From: Bugulina stolonifera
Taxonomy: Eukaryota; Bryozoa; Gymnolaemata; Cheilostomatida; Bugulidae
DNA length: 64,000 bases
Reading direction: 5' to 3'
Assembly: GCA_935421135.1 (NCBI GenBank)
Contig: OW285194.1
Span: 9,718,376-9,782,375, forward strand
Shown: positions 27,701 to 38,879 of the stretch, piece by piece
Layout: every line of letters begins with the position of its first letter
Position numbering within the stretch: the first letter of the stretch is position 1
Position numbers and translations under genes: made by a program
The notes under the pieces: generated by a model
Seen by the model: only the letters and a program-made list of their open reading frames with translations
Databases searched by the model: none
What the model was told of the DNA's origin: nothing

Positions 27701-30700
27701 CTTTAGTACAACTATGTAGTTCTATTCTATCTTCTTTTGATGCATTTTAAATCTTGTAGAAAATGTTTGAAGTTATCTACACTTGGAATCAAGATAAATA
27801 TTATTTCAAAACATTACACTAGAAGTTTTCATTTCTACATGAGTTTGGTTTTGCTCCAGACAAGTACATGTATATACATTATATTATGATCAGGTGTCGA
27901 AATTGTGTTTACTGTTATAGTAAATTGTGTTTACTGTTATAGTAAATTGTGTTTACTGTTATAGTAAATTGGGTTACTGTTATAGTAAAATAATATATGA
28001 GCAGCATCTGTACTAAATCTATCTGTAAGAAATCAAAAAAGCTCATAAACAAATTTTCTACTCCCATGTTGACTGTTTAGTTTGCGAGTAATCAAGTAAC
28101 ATTGGAAAGTAACTGGAACAAATAATGAAATATTTCTGATTGTAAAGTTTTGCATTTAAATTACGGAATAGTTGTGTATTTACTTATCACAGCAGAAATC
28201 AAAAGTTTCTAACATGATGCTATTCGGGCATGAGCTATTAGGAAGTTGCTTCCTCCATGGAGCACATGAAAGCATCGCTTCTATTCTTACAGTTGCTGCT
28301 GTAACTGAGGACCCAAATCTCACAGAAGTGTTCTTTGAGCCCGCCCACTACACGGTCATGGAGAACGTAGGATCTATGGAGGTGAGAGTGAAGAGAGCAG
28401 GAGGAAATCTTAATGCCACTCTCTACGTGGACTACTCGACGGCAGACGGTTCGGCCAACGCAGGTTCTGACTACGAATCGACCAGTGGTAGGTACACATT
28501 GTAGTTCTTTGGATACTCATTTCAGATTCTAAGATATTCTGTTTATAGATCTTACACTTGATTGACCTCAGAAGAAATGCTGAAAGTTCGGAAGTCATGT
28601 TCGAACGCCTAAACTTCTCTGTAACTATAACCACTGCGCGAGAAAATACACTATACTAATATTCATGTGTTTGGATCATTGTCATTACAGGAACTCTGAC
28701 GTTTGGCCCGGGGGAAGTGTACAAGTCGTTTAGTGTTATTATCATTGATGATGATATTTTTGAGGAAGACGAACATTTTCTATGCACTTTGTCTAATTTA
28801 CGGCTAGCAGATGTTAATGGTGAGTCACAAATATCTAAAAAAGTTTCTGACAAAGTACTTGTGTTTGATAGAAATATATGCAAAAGCGTGCATCTTACAT
28901 GTACGTTATTGCTGTGAATAAGTCTTTGTAGGAAACTATCAACTGGCAGCAAAACGAGAAATATTTTCCGAATCTCGTAAGGAGGTACTGAATCCGACTA
29001 TCAAATAATATTTGACCATTCCTTCTCTTGGTCAATGTTTATGTTATTGGCTTAAAGTTACTGAAATATAAGCACAAATCTACTCAGCTGATACTTGTGT
29101 TTTTAAACTTTGCAGGAACGGCAAACAGTCCAGGGCATTTGGCGATAAAAGACTTCCAACTTGGTACTCCATCAACGGCAACCGTCATGATATTGGATGA
29201 TGACCATGCTGGCATCTTCCATTTTGAAGGTAGCATAGTAGCTATATTCTCCTAATTCATATTTTAGAAACTAGTGAACATTGCATCTGCTTCTTTCATT
29301 AGCAGTGAACAATCAAACAATTGATGTACTTATGAGACCATTCCACTCCCAAATTCCCAAAATTAATGTAAACTTTCTGCTGGCGAAACTCTATAAGAAA
29401 AATTTGATATAGAATCAATTATTACATGGCATACTCCAAGAAGGAAATAGTTGATTTTAAAGCTGTATAACAACATACTAGCAATCCATAGTTTCTTAGC
29501 GGGTGCTCTAACCAGTAGCAATGCCCATTTTTGCTTACAATATTTTGATTTCCTGGACTGGGAGTAAGGCTGATGTAATTGAGAAAATTTTCTTGATTTT
29601 CAGAGAGTTGTATAAGCACTAGGCCAAACGGTGAGAGTTGCGTAACGTGTGTGTGCTGTACTTACAGTATTATAATAATAGCTTACCTATAATACAAACA
29701 GTAGTTAGCAGGTTACAACAACTCTTTCACCGTATACTGCATCCCATTGACATCTTCATTACATGATTGAGATTAACCGCAGTTGAATAACATTTCAATA
29801 AGTGATGTTGATGTTGCATTATGGGTTTTTAGTTGAAATTATAAAGTTATCATCATCTTTGTAATCCAGGGAAGGACCGAGGGAAGGACAACTCTAAGTT
29901 TACCATGCTAGTGATGCATTCTTATCCTTCATTTGATAGTTGTGAAAAAGTTGTTGATTATTTTAACTGATATTTAGGCATTAACATCGTACACTGCCTT
30001 CTATTGTTTAAGTGCTTAGATGTTATGTGGAGAAAACTCTCTAGGAGTTGTTCTACCATTGTAATATTTGCCATTAAGAGAAAAAATGTTGTAATACGTA
30101 ATGTAGTTAAAGCAAACAAATCAGTGTATTTTGAGTGTTGTTTTAGCAATAACCTAGTAGAGTCTTGATGGTTCCTAAAGCTCACAGACTTGAGTTAATG
30201 CAACATGTGCAATACTATTATACACAGTGCTTAGATACATTACATAATTATACGTGTGTATATAATTGAGTTATTACATAACATAACTGAATAAAATTAC
30301 TTGAGTTACACAGTGCACAATGTATGTAAAGTTGAGTTACTTGTACCTTATATACTTGAGTTGCAATATATTATACTTCCCGAGTTGCATATAGTTGAAC
30401 TAAATGTACTTACAGTATACACTTGAGTCGTACTTGAGTCGTACTTAATTTGTAGTGTTAATAGACTGAAGTGAGATGTATTTTGTTCTCATTAATGTAT
30501 GAATAAACATAACACACTGATCAAAACATTGACTTGTAGAGGCCGACCATGAAACAGTTGAATCTATTGGTCAGATGCATATCAAGGTGCAAAGAAGTTC
30601 GGGGGCGAGAGGTCACGTTGCCGTTCCCTTTAAAACAATTGACGGCACGGCCAAGGCGGGCAGAGACTATCAGGCAACCAGTGGAGAAGTTCTATTTGCA

Positions 30701-33700
30701 AATGACGAGCATGAGTAAGTGTGATTCACTTTGATTGACACATGGCTCGATATTTTTGAATGGGGTCAAAAAAATTGAAAAGATTCATATGCATACGTTT
30801 ACAATATTTCAAAATGATATGTTCATGCAGCTAAAGTCAGGCAATGTTAAGCATATTGAACACTACGTTGATTTAAAATATGCAAGTGATGTACATCTGG
30901 ATAGTATTTCGTTGAAGAGTTTGTGATAATACTCATGTTTCGTTTTGACAACGATTTTTGAAAAAATTTTCTAAAAGAAGATAAATATCTACATGCGTTT
31001 ATTTCCAGTCTGTAATCAGCATGCACATGTATATCCTGTGGTAGTATAATAGCAGTATTCTTACTTTGTATGATAATTCTACTACAGGAAATACGTCTCG
31101 GTGAACATCTGTGATGACGAAGAGTATGAGAAGAACATTGTATTCTATCTGGAACTCGGCGAGCCACGTTTAGTGCGAACAGCTGCAGGTAGCTATGTTA
31201 CTTTAAGATAAACTTAAACAGTTTTTCAATCCAACTGATTTGGTATTATTTCTAGTTAGTTACTACACTACTATGATGATTAAGCCCTATTTACATATTC
31301 TCAACCCAAATACTTTACGCTAATATTTAGCAAAAATCTGAGGATACAGAACTAGATACTACATCCCGGGCTTTAAAAATTCTATTTTGCATAGAAAATT
31401 ATTAACTAACATAGTTTCTGCTTCCGATAAGAGATCTGCTAACAGAGTTTTATTTAATATGCTGGTTTTTGTAGTCAATTTAGTTTAACTAAATACTTAT
31501 GATTTAGTTTAAAATCACCTAAAATAATGCAGCTTGTAAAATATCACAAATCTGTTTTGATGATTGATAACACTAGTGTAGATACGCAATGTTTTGCACA
31601 TTTTCCAGAATTCGGCACTGACGAGTCAGGTATTTGTGATTATACTAAGGCAAGACAACTCTTGACACACATGCAGCATCCTAACAGTGACACATTAGAT
31701 CTGAGATAGTGTAACTATATGATGCATATGTGAACCATAGGAGTTGTCTTCCCTTAAGTACTAGAAGATTATTCCGCTAAGTTTAATAAACCTTTAGTTC
31801 GACCCCTTCGTTGATTATCCACGCAGCGTCCTGCACAGCTGTAACATTTGCACACCAACCAAACAGCTATTAATTTCATGTTTATGGTCCAGCATAATCC
31901 TCCCTTTGCCTTTAACCCTCCTGCCTCATTATATATGTATTTGCACGCTAATCTTATAGATGGACCCATCCAGAGCTTCTAACAGAACCTGTTTGAATGT
32001 CCGTATACATTTGGTTCTGCTTATGTCTAATCAGTCAAAATGAAGCATTCTAATTTAACACTGCATAAAATCAGTGACATCATAATGAAGTTTTTGTAAG
32101 CTTGTTTGCTAAAATGCCGTCAGGAAATAGACTGTGCACCAACTATAAATCATGAGTCGCACAAAGACTTAATTCTCAAAACCTACTTTTTGATGCCAGG
32201 TTGGTTAACGGGTAGCGTACCACCCAACCTATTGACTGGTAATGCATCTATATCGTGAGGGCTACTTGACATCTTAACTTTGTAGCTACCACTGCCCTTT
32301 ACATTAATAACAGCCTGCCAGTATCACCTGCACTCACCTTACCATCGTCTTCATCTGTTCAACTCCACAGCGCTTGTTTCTTCTGCCTTTTGCTATTAGA
32401 GTCATTCCAACCTCCATGCTATACTTGCAGAGCTCTCTCATTGCCTAATTTCCATCAACATAGCCATATATATATCAAAAAGCAATATGCGATGAGTGAG
32501 TTCCCAGCTATAGCATGCAAGATGGAGACAACAGCTGGTTTATGTCCTCTCATCAAATATAGTTGCCTTGTAGTTTTGGAACCCTGGCTATATAAAATTC
32601 TTATGTTGCTTAGCCTCAGAATACCGCAGATGATATTCCCTGCCTGATTAGCTAGCTGTATACTGAAGAGGTTATTGTGCCGCTGTACTAGTAGATAGAT
32701 GCTAATGGTAGATTGATATAAGGTATAATTTGGTTAGATGCATGTGATAGATAGGAGTCATCCTCTCATTCTCTTCTGCTATGGTAGAATCAATTACTAT
32801 AGAAACTTCTACAACCATCAACTTAGTAAACTGTCCTTTGGTAGCTAAACTTCTGAAAGGATTACATACCTTTACGCCGCACATTTTTGTGAAGCGAGAG
32901 AAATTGTTTCTAATAACTTCATCAATCTCCAAGCATTTAAATTAGAAATGAAATGTTATGTAATTCATGAGTGGATGATTCCGCATGACCGTGTATCTTT
33001 AATATTCCTACCGGTATGTCATTTATAACAGTTTTACCAACAAAAGCAAGTCTACATGCAATATAGCAATCTAATCTGTAATAAATTTTGAGTGTTGTGT
33101 ATGTAACAGGTCTACTTTCTTCATATTGTGGCGCTTAAAGATGACAATGATGCAATTCAGTGCAGTATCACCACTAGAAGATTCATTTGCATTATATTGT
33201 CCAGCTGGTGGTGGGACCATGGGCAGTTGATACATATCAGTTGATAATGTTTGGAAGTTGTCCTCTTTCTTTAGTGCCTTCTCTACGTAATGAGAGGGGA
33301 CGACTTCAAAACGAAATCAATTGTGCTTTATGAGTGTCATGGATTAAAATAGAAATTTTGGTAGCATGCAATGTTCACCCACATCTGTATCAAATGCTTG
33401 TTAATAAAATTACATGAAATAACTTAATCTATATTTTCACATGTAAGACATCTGTATTAATGGTGTACATTTTGGTAGGTGTTGCTGTGGACCAAACTGC
33501 AATTGCCAGGGATCCTAACAATATGAAGGAAGATGAGAGGATTGCTGAGATGGGTAAGCCTCGACTTGGAGAACATGATAAAATGAGAGTTACTATCAAG
33601 GAGAGTGCAGAATTCAAGGTACATCAAATTTTACTTTACCTAAACTCCCATTCAGTGCACATTGATACAATAAAGTTATGTCCATGTACAGTGCATATTC

Positions 33701-36700
33701 TTTAATGGAATGGAGTTATGCGCCCTCGTGGCTAGTCCCAGATTCACAGCCATTGTGGCATAATTATTGCGTTGTTAATATGTACATAACCTGCGATATA
33801 TTTTATAACTAGACTATCTTGAGCTTAGATTTACCCATAGTATCTCCTCACTGTCCCAGTAACCTTGCCATTGGATTGTTTATTTGTTTACAGAATACTG
33901 TTGATAAACTTCTTGGCCAGAATAACACGGGGTTTGTTGTCGGGACCTCTTCATGGGCAGAGCAATTCAAAGAGGCATTGACGGTATCTGCAGGTGAGTT
34001 ACAAATCTCGACATCAAGCAGCAGGTGCCACTAAAATGGTCCTTCCAATCCATACATAGCAAACTGTAGCTGTTGTTATTAGCTTTAAGCTGACCCACCC
34101 GTTGTGGGTTTCAATAAATTGACAACAATTGCCCTGTATTTAGTTGGACAATATCCCTAGCTCTTGTCGCAATCTTTTGGTAAAAGAGTCACAGATGTTA
34201 TTCCTATAGAACTAATATGCATGACTTTGAAAGGCAGGTTTTTAATCCTTAAATATTTAAAAAAATCAACATACTAAAGGTGTTTATGTAAATAAAATAG
34301 GCAGCCATTGTACGATACAACCTAACACCTTGGATAATTGCCCTTCATATCAAGTCATCGGATCTTTTAGAAATTAAGCTAACCTATTTATCTGACCAGT
34401 GATGTTAGTATTCATTTCAATTTAATTCTATTTGCATAAAGAGAAGGTGGTTGATGCAGGTAATGTGTACGTTAGCCAATATAGCAATACCAGAACGCTA
34501 CGCCATTCATTTATATAAGAAGAGCATTACACTTTTAGCTCATTATTTTAACAAACGAGCATTCATATGCCACTATTATCTGTTTATATGCTGACAGTTA
34601 TATTATTTCCTGATGTTGTGCTGCCATATAGAGAATGCGGTTGAGTGATGACTGTTTTAAACATATTTTAGAATCTTTTAACCATTTACAACTTAGCATA
34701 CCTGTGCTGATGTTCTCACTGAGTTTAGAGTACTATTTCTTGTGAAATATAAATTTCACCAGTATTATCTCCTGGTGTTTATTGATTAAGGTTGACATAC
34801 TATGTAGTAAGATAGAGTAGGTCTTCACTGCTGTCCTATCAAATGCAAATTCCCTTATCCAATCAAAGCATTCCTTGCTGCACCCCCATCTTAGCTCACT
34901 CCATTTTATAAGATACAACTACAGTACATTGTATATTGTGCAATCTACCCTATACTTTGCTTGCCCATGTATAGCCAAGACAGCGACACGGAGAGCCATT
35001 CCATACCTTTAACTGCAGTAGCGCTGCCGCTAGATTATTCTTGCATAGAGTGGCTTCACACCATAAGTTACTAGATAGATTCAGCGATGATGTTTGTATA
35101 ACATTGAGAAAAGCATGCGTATATTAACTAGCTTACTTTATAGTTTCATTGTATAAAATAAGTTGCAGGTGATCCAAATACATCTTAGATCATTTTTTAA
35201 TGAAACTGTAACATTTGTTATATTCTATTATTATTCATACCCAAATCAAATAATATCACTCTTCCAATGATAGGAGTTCCAGACCTCTCGCAGTAGCATT
35301 TTCTAATAGCATGGGTGTTGCTAAGATTTTGAGGGAGGGGCGGGGGCCCTGCCTTAGCCTAAGTCCAGGGGTAGCACATAGAATATAGGCCTAAAGGGAA
35401 ATTTCTGTCTAAGTACTAAGACCATGAGCTGGAGGTGAAAGTCTGGGGTAAATAATTCAAGTAAACAGTTTATTATATAGGCACATAGAATTTCAGGCTC
35501 AGGCATTTGTACAAGGATTTCCATATTTTAAAACTACTGCTACATAAATTTGGAGGGAGGGGGTCATTTGAGGCAGTTGAGCCCCTAATGATGCTCAGAT
35601 TTAGTTACATGCAAGGTTGTTATGGCTATGAAACAATAAAGACTTCTGGCATTGGTTCCGGAATTTTTTAAAATGAATGCAATTATAAAAATAGCCACTG
35701 ATACAAGTCGTCTTGCAGCAGCTATTTCTAGTAAACACTATCTTGTCTATGCGAGAGGAAACTTATTCTGTACTTTTTTTCTATACCAAAGTGACCGTCG
35801 CATTTATGCCGACTGTATAATATTATTTTTACAATTCAGGAGACGATGACGATGACGATGATGAAGATGAAGAAGGAGAGAAGGAGGAAAAACTCCCATC
35901 TTGTGGAGATTACGTTATGCACTACCTATCCCTCTTCTGGAAGCTTCTATTTGCCACTGTTCCACCCACAGGTACTCCTTAATTCTGTTTGTGACATAAG
36001 TTACTTGTACATAGTTACAGGCTCCGCCTATTTTGTAGTTCTCCACGTTAAGTGTTTGGTATCTGCCTCATAATATGGGGCATAGCCTAAAGACAGCAAT
36101 CGTTATTATACCATATGATAGACCTCAGGCTAACCACTGATCATGTCCTTTCAGATTTGGTTGGAGGATGGGCATGCTTCGTTGTCTCTATATTGTGGAT
36201 TGGGATGTTAACAGCAGTGATTGGTGACATGGCTAGTGCCTTCGGCTGTACAATTGGCCTATTGGACAGCGTGACTGCTATCTCATTTGTAGCGCTGGGA
36301 ACAAGTGTACCCGGTGAGTTACATAACCACAAGTACTTTGATTAGTTTATTTTTCAGTAGAAAAGTGGTTGAATAAATTTTATGAAATCCTATTGTATGT
36401 ATTGTGATGCTACGTTATGAAATGTGTGGCTGAACTGGGCAGGCACTTGTTTACAATTTCAAGTTGTCCTCTCTATTCAATCTTGTGTTGACAAGAGTAA
36501 ACAAACTCTTGGTGCAAACTGCTATTTATAGTAGGGATTAGGGTGTAAGAGTTGTCTTTTCATGCTGTTAATAGAAACGCTAACAAACATGTGATAATAA
36601 AGACTCGGCTACACGAGAAGTCGACTGTTATTCGTCAGATAATGGGGCCTCGTCATAGAGCAAATTGGCGCTCCTTTTTTCGGTTATGCAATGACTAACA

Positions 36701-38215
36701 TGTTCGTCTTTTCAGTCTCGGGTGTCAAAGAGAGCTTTTGTGATTGGTTAATATTAGATACAACAACTCCAGTTATGTCACTGGTGGACTGGTACTAAGC
36801 ATTGTCTATTGAGCCGTGCCAACAAACATTGAAACTTTACTGCTGAAGCTAAAGGCTTCTTGTAAGCCTGAGCCTTAATTTGGATATAAACATAAGAAAA
36901 GACAATTTCAAGCTAATAATAAAGTGGGACTCCCTGGTTGCCAGCAGTGTTGTCATGTATATTATATTTTATTCGTTGTTCCAGATACTTTTGCCAGCAA
37001 AGTGGCAGCTGTTGGAGATCAATATGCTGACAGCAGTGTAGGAAATGTGACAGGAAGTAACGCAGTAAATGTCTTCTTAGGTAAGTTTTGACAGGTGACG
37101 CATGTGCTTGTTAGGTAAGCTCGGGCAGGTGACGCATGTGCTTGTAAGATTCAGATAACATGAACCCCTGCAGCTGTCTGATACTAGAGGCAGTACGGGC
37201 CTGTAACAGATATTGTTGTTGTGTCTACCACTGAATGGATCTCTAGCTCAGTTGTAGACTTGATTAATGTTATCAACTTTGTGGTTCATTTTAAAAGTCG
37301 ACTTTTGCAAACATAAAGACAGTAATCATAGACACAGTAGTGTCTATTGGCCAGTAGTGAAATTATACATGTATTAGCTAAGGATCATATATTTACTTGA
37401 AAATGGTGTTTGTTTTAGATAGCCCTGTATCTTTGTATGATACAATGTAGCATCATATAATATAATGTAACGTAACATAATGTAATGCAATGCAATATAA
37501 TTTGCTACAATGTTAATATACTCGTATTACTCTGTATAACACAGCGTAATATAATGTAATATATACAATGTACATTAATATAATAGCGTAATATAATGTA
37601 GTGTAGGGTAATATAACATAAATATCATATTCAATATAATAATATTGTTAATTGATTTTGACTTGTAGGTATCGGAATTGCTTGGACTCTGGCTGCCATA
37701 GTTAATAGAGCAAGAGGAGAAGTGTTTAGAGTCGAACCTGGTTCTCTTGGATTTAGTGTGACGATATTTGTTGTCTTTGCCCTTATCGCTATTTGCCTTA
37801 TACTGTTACGAAGAAGTAAAGCAGTTGGTAAGCTTCACCATGTCTGACAAATCTGCATTTGTGTTGTTTGAACTTTAAAATAATTTATTGCAATTGAAGC
37901 ATTTGTAACTAGCAGGAGCTTCAGTATTTCAAGTTAGAAAATCGCCAAATATTTATATGCAATGATTGAAGGTGTTGTCCAATCACCAGGGCTTGAGAGA
38001 ATAATAATATTTTACACGCTTTAAAATTTGGTTCAAATTAAATGCTTACAGCAATCACAACATGCATAGTTTGAGGTTTTCTATCTTTTCCAGGTGGTGA
38101 ATTGGGTGGCCCAATGAAATATAAAATACCCTCCGCAATATTCATGGGTATGCTTTGGATCACATACATCATTGTCAGCGCTATGGAGGCATATGGGATA
38201 ATCAAAGGCTTCTAA
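18189..38215 (+). CDS. SLC8A: Na+/Ca2+ exchanger, SLC8 (NCX) family, 19 coding exons
   Basis: Plasma-membrane antiporter expected to exchange about 3 Na+ for 1 Ca2+. Coding exons: 18244-18703, 20893-21113, 22617-22793, 24748-24879, 25388-25505, 26025-26036, 26898-26912, 28293-28487, 28691-28819, 29116-29229, 30540-30714, 31088-31188, 33479-33618, 33894-33993, 35840-35971, 36155-36313, 36985-37080, 37669-37827, 38094-38215. They sum to 2757 nt (918 residues), near the usual NCX length, and all phases agree. Order: N-terminal hydrophobic signal, alpha-1 repeat (GSSAPEI, ~139-145), first membrane bundle, regulatory loop with two Calx-beta Ca2+-binding domains (CBD1 ~385-520, CBD2 ~525-616), acidic stretch (~698-713), alpha-2 repeat ([13 protein letters not shown], ~787-799), last helices and the C-terminus IIKGF. 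An in-frame stop at 18208-18210 supports the ATG at 18244. The exon starts at 18189, after a 3' splice site, so at least one upstream non-coding exon exists. The two microexons are the least certain part. Confidence 0.97.
19535..19562 (+). repeat. CTA microsatellite
   Basis: An interrupted run of cta triplets in NCX intron 1. Confidence 0.85.
20286..20565. repeat. Foldback element with GGACAGTTCGAA-type arms
   Basis: The left arm (about 20289-20346) carries units such as aggacatttcgaaagt, ggacagttcaacacc and ggacagttcaaag. The right arm (about 20482-20565) carries the inverted equivalents (tttcgaactgtcctgtt, cgaaatgtcccc). About 135 bp of unrelated AT-rich spacer separates them. Arms built of ~15 bp subrepeats in opposite orientation fit a non-autonomous foldback element inserted in NCX intron 1. 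Confidence 0.8.
20893..22793 (+). CDS. SLC8A: NCX exons 2-3: first membrane bundle and XIP-like segment
   Basis: Exon 20893-21113 encodes [20 protein letters not shown] and [20 protein letters not shown], nearly identical to animal NCX. Exon 22617-22793 continues with [11 protein letters not shown] and the basic amphipathic stretch [14 protein letters not shown], the position of the autoinhibitory XIP region at the start of the cytoplasmic loop, then [10 protein letters not shown]. Both junctions are canonical. The antisense open frames at 20774-21055 and 22563-22751 are shadows of these exons. Confidence 0.95.
24748..25505 (+). CDS. SLC8A: NCX exons 4-5: proximal regulatory loop
   Basis: Exon 24748-24879 encodes an acidic start (DEDSD) and a helical, charged stretch resembling the QxHP loop of NCX. 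Exon 25388-25505 begins [18 protein letters not shown], the conserved block before CBD1, and ends in a lysine-rich tail (HKKNQ) with one leftover base (phase 1). The microexons are inserted directly after it. Confidence 0.95.
26025..26036 (+). CDS. SLC8A: NCX exon 6, candidate 12 nt microexon
   Basis: The sequence tttcag|AGGTCATACCAG|gtaact has a 3' and a 5' splice site exactly 12 nt apart. Both sides are phase 1, so inclusion adds EVIP without shifting the frame and skipping is neutral. It falls in the linker before CBD1, where NCX sequences vary in length. The polypyrimidine tract is moderate (ggtggtgtttcag). Confidence 0.55.
26580..26790 (+). repeat. Degenerate ATTAGC hexanucleotide tract
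   Basis: Irregular repeats of attagc and its variants (attagcaatag, attggcattattattagc). The tract is intronic, ending just over 100 bp upstream of the 15 nt microexon. Confidence 0.75.
26898..26912 (+). CDS. SLC8A: NCX exon 7, candidate 15 nt microexon
   Basis: A strong 3' splice site (a pyrimidine-rich tract ending cgtgtccag) precedes GCTCAGTATATGAAC, followed by the strong donor gtgagtat. It is phase 1 at both ends and adds about five residues (GSVYE) between the lysine-rich tail of exon 5 and CBD1. Its splice sites are better than those of exon 6. It can be included or skipped without frame change. Confidence 0.65.
27897..27988 (+). repeat. 22 bp tandem repeat in NCX intron
   Basis: Three exact copies and one shortened copy of a 22 bp unit containing gtgtttactgttatagtaa, in the intron before CBD1. 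No coding potential. Confidence 0.92.
28293..29229 (+). CDS. SLC8A: NCX exons 8-10: CBD1 (Calx-beta 1)
   Basis: Exons 28293-28487, 28691-28819 and 29116-29229. They encode [14 protein letters not shown], the beta-sandwich strands with [11 protein letters not shown], then [14 protein letters not shown] (DDD at ~463-465), the acidic cluster that binds the regulatory Ca2+ ions in CBD1, and finish with [19 protein letters not shown], the hinge to CBD2. All key acidic positions I can recognise are kept, so Ca2+ regulation should be intact. All three junctions are phase 1. Confidence 0.96.
30540..31188 (+). CDS. SLC8A: NCX exons 11-12: CBD2 (Calx-beta 2), minimal variable loop
   Basis: Exon 30540-30714 encodes [19 protein letters not shown] and [10 protein letters not shown]; exon 31088-31188 encodes [12 protein letters not shown] (DDEE at ~592-595) and LGEPRL. 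In vertebrate NCX1 this area carries mutually exclusive and cassette exons after EPRL; here the following exon joins after VRTAAG and quickly reaches [14 protein letters not shown], so the variable segment is very short. The phase 2 donor gtaagt at 30715 and acceptor at 31087 are canonical. Confidence 0.95.
31640..31760. repeat. Small foldback element in NCX intron
   Basis: Inverted arms resembling taaggcaagacaactc near 31647 and gagttgtcttccctta near 31741-31756, about 110 bp end to end. They share the GACAACTC/GAGTTGTC core found dispersed through the window, suggesting a MITE-like foldback. It lies in the 2.3 kb intron after CBD2, the place where other animals keep alternative NCX exons. 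Confidence 0.55.
33253..33308. repeat. Short hairpin with AAGTTGTCCTCT arms
   Basis: gaagttgtcctct at 33254-33266 is followed about 25 bases later by an imperfect inverted copy ending gacgacttc at 33307. This is the same arm sequence as other dispersed copies (12043, 24423, 36465). Intronic. Confidence 0.6.
33479..35971 (+). CDS. SLC8A: NCX exons 13-15: end of regulatory loop, acidic patch
   Basis: Exons 33479-33618 ([17 protein letters not shown]), 33894-33993 ([20 protein letters not shown]) and 35840-35971. The last opens with seven aspartates followed by a Glu-rich run (~698-713), a feature of many NCX loops, then [20 protein letters not shown], the start of the second membrane half. The splice between 33993 and 35840 is phase 1. 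Confidence 0.95.
36155..38215 (+). CDS. SLC8A: NCX exons 16-19: alpha-2 repeat and C-terminal helices
   Basis: Exons 36155-36313, 36985-37080, 37669-37827 and 38094-38215. They encode [19 protein letters not shown], the alpha-2 ion-binding motif split by an intron (ALGTSVP / DTFASKVAA), [18 protein letters not shown], two further helices, GGELGGP and the terminal [12 protein letters not shown], with stop TAA at 38213-38215. The split of the alpha-2 motif means both flanking exons are essential for transport. Confidence 0.96.
37081..37147 (+). repeat. 34 bp direct duplication of the exon 17 donor region
   Basis: The segment after exon 17 (gtaagt, then caggtgacgcatgtgcttg) is repeated once with a 34 bp period, giving a second ttag|gtaagc at 37115. 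Use of the second donor would add 34 nt and reach an in-frame stop (ggt aag ttt tga) at once. Confidence 0.85.
37440..37625 (+). repeat. AT-rich simple sequence (taatgtaa/aatataat)
   Basis: Irregular short repeats of aatataatgtaa type in the NCX intron before exon 18. Confidence 0.75.
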
Positions 38216-38879
38216 ATCGCTAAAGACCATAGCTAAAGATGGCTACTAGCGGTCAGTGTAGAGCAAATGACTCATAAACTGATGCTTTGATGGAAGATAA
38301 ATGCAACAGCTTGGGTTAGCCCTAAATCTGGACTCAAAATCAAATACTATTGATGAGCAGCTACTGGTTAACCTACATACCCTATAGATGTGCGACCCTC
38401 CCTCTAAACAATATATGGAATGTACATGTAGAACCATGTCTATATTTATTTGTTATATGCAATGCCCCAGCCAATGAGCTATACCAGTTGATTTAATTGG
38501 TTAGAATCTCTCATCAGTGTTCATAAGCTCAAAACCAGTAGGAGTTATCTCATCATATGATTTTACTTTGCTGAAATCATGTGAAATGGAGTGGAAATCT
38601 CTTTGAACCTTTTAGCTTAGAATGGATTCTAGTAATTCTACATGTACAAGTAGACTTATATTAATTGTCAGATACAATCATTTATTTTCAATTGAAACTT
38701 TACATGATTAGGATTGTTTTAAACTATTAAACATTGTATCTATTTACACACAACGCATGCATTTTATCATGATTATCTATGTAATTGTGAATACCCTTCT
38801 TTTATTATATAATCATGTAAAGTAGGCAAATGATTTCACACCATTTTAGTAATCAATGTGAAGTTTTAAATTTCATTTG
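38216..38879 (+). other. NCX 3' flank, probable 3' UTR
   Basis: AT-rich non-coding sequence after the exchanger stop codon. The only polyadenylation-like hexamer I see before the repeat block is attaaa at 38726-38731, so the UTR may end near 38750. Nothing else recognisable. Confidence 0.45.
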
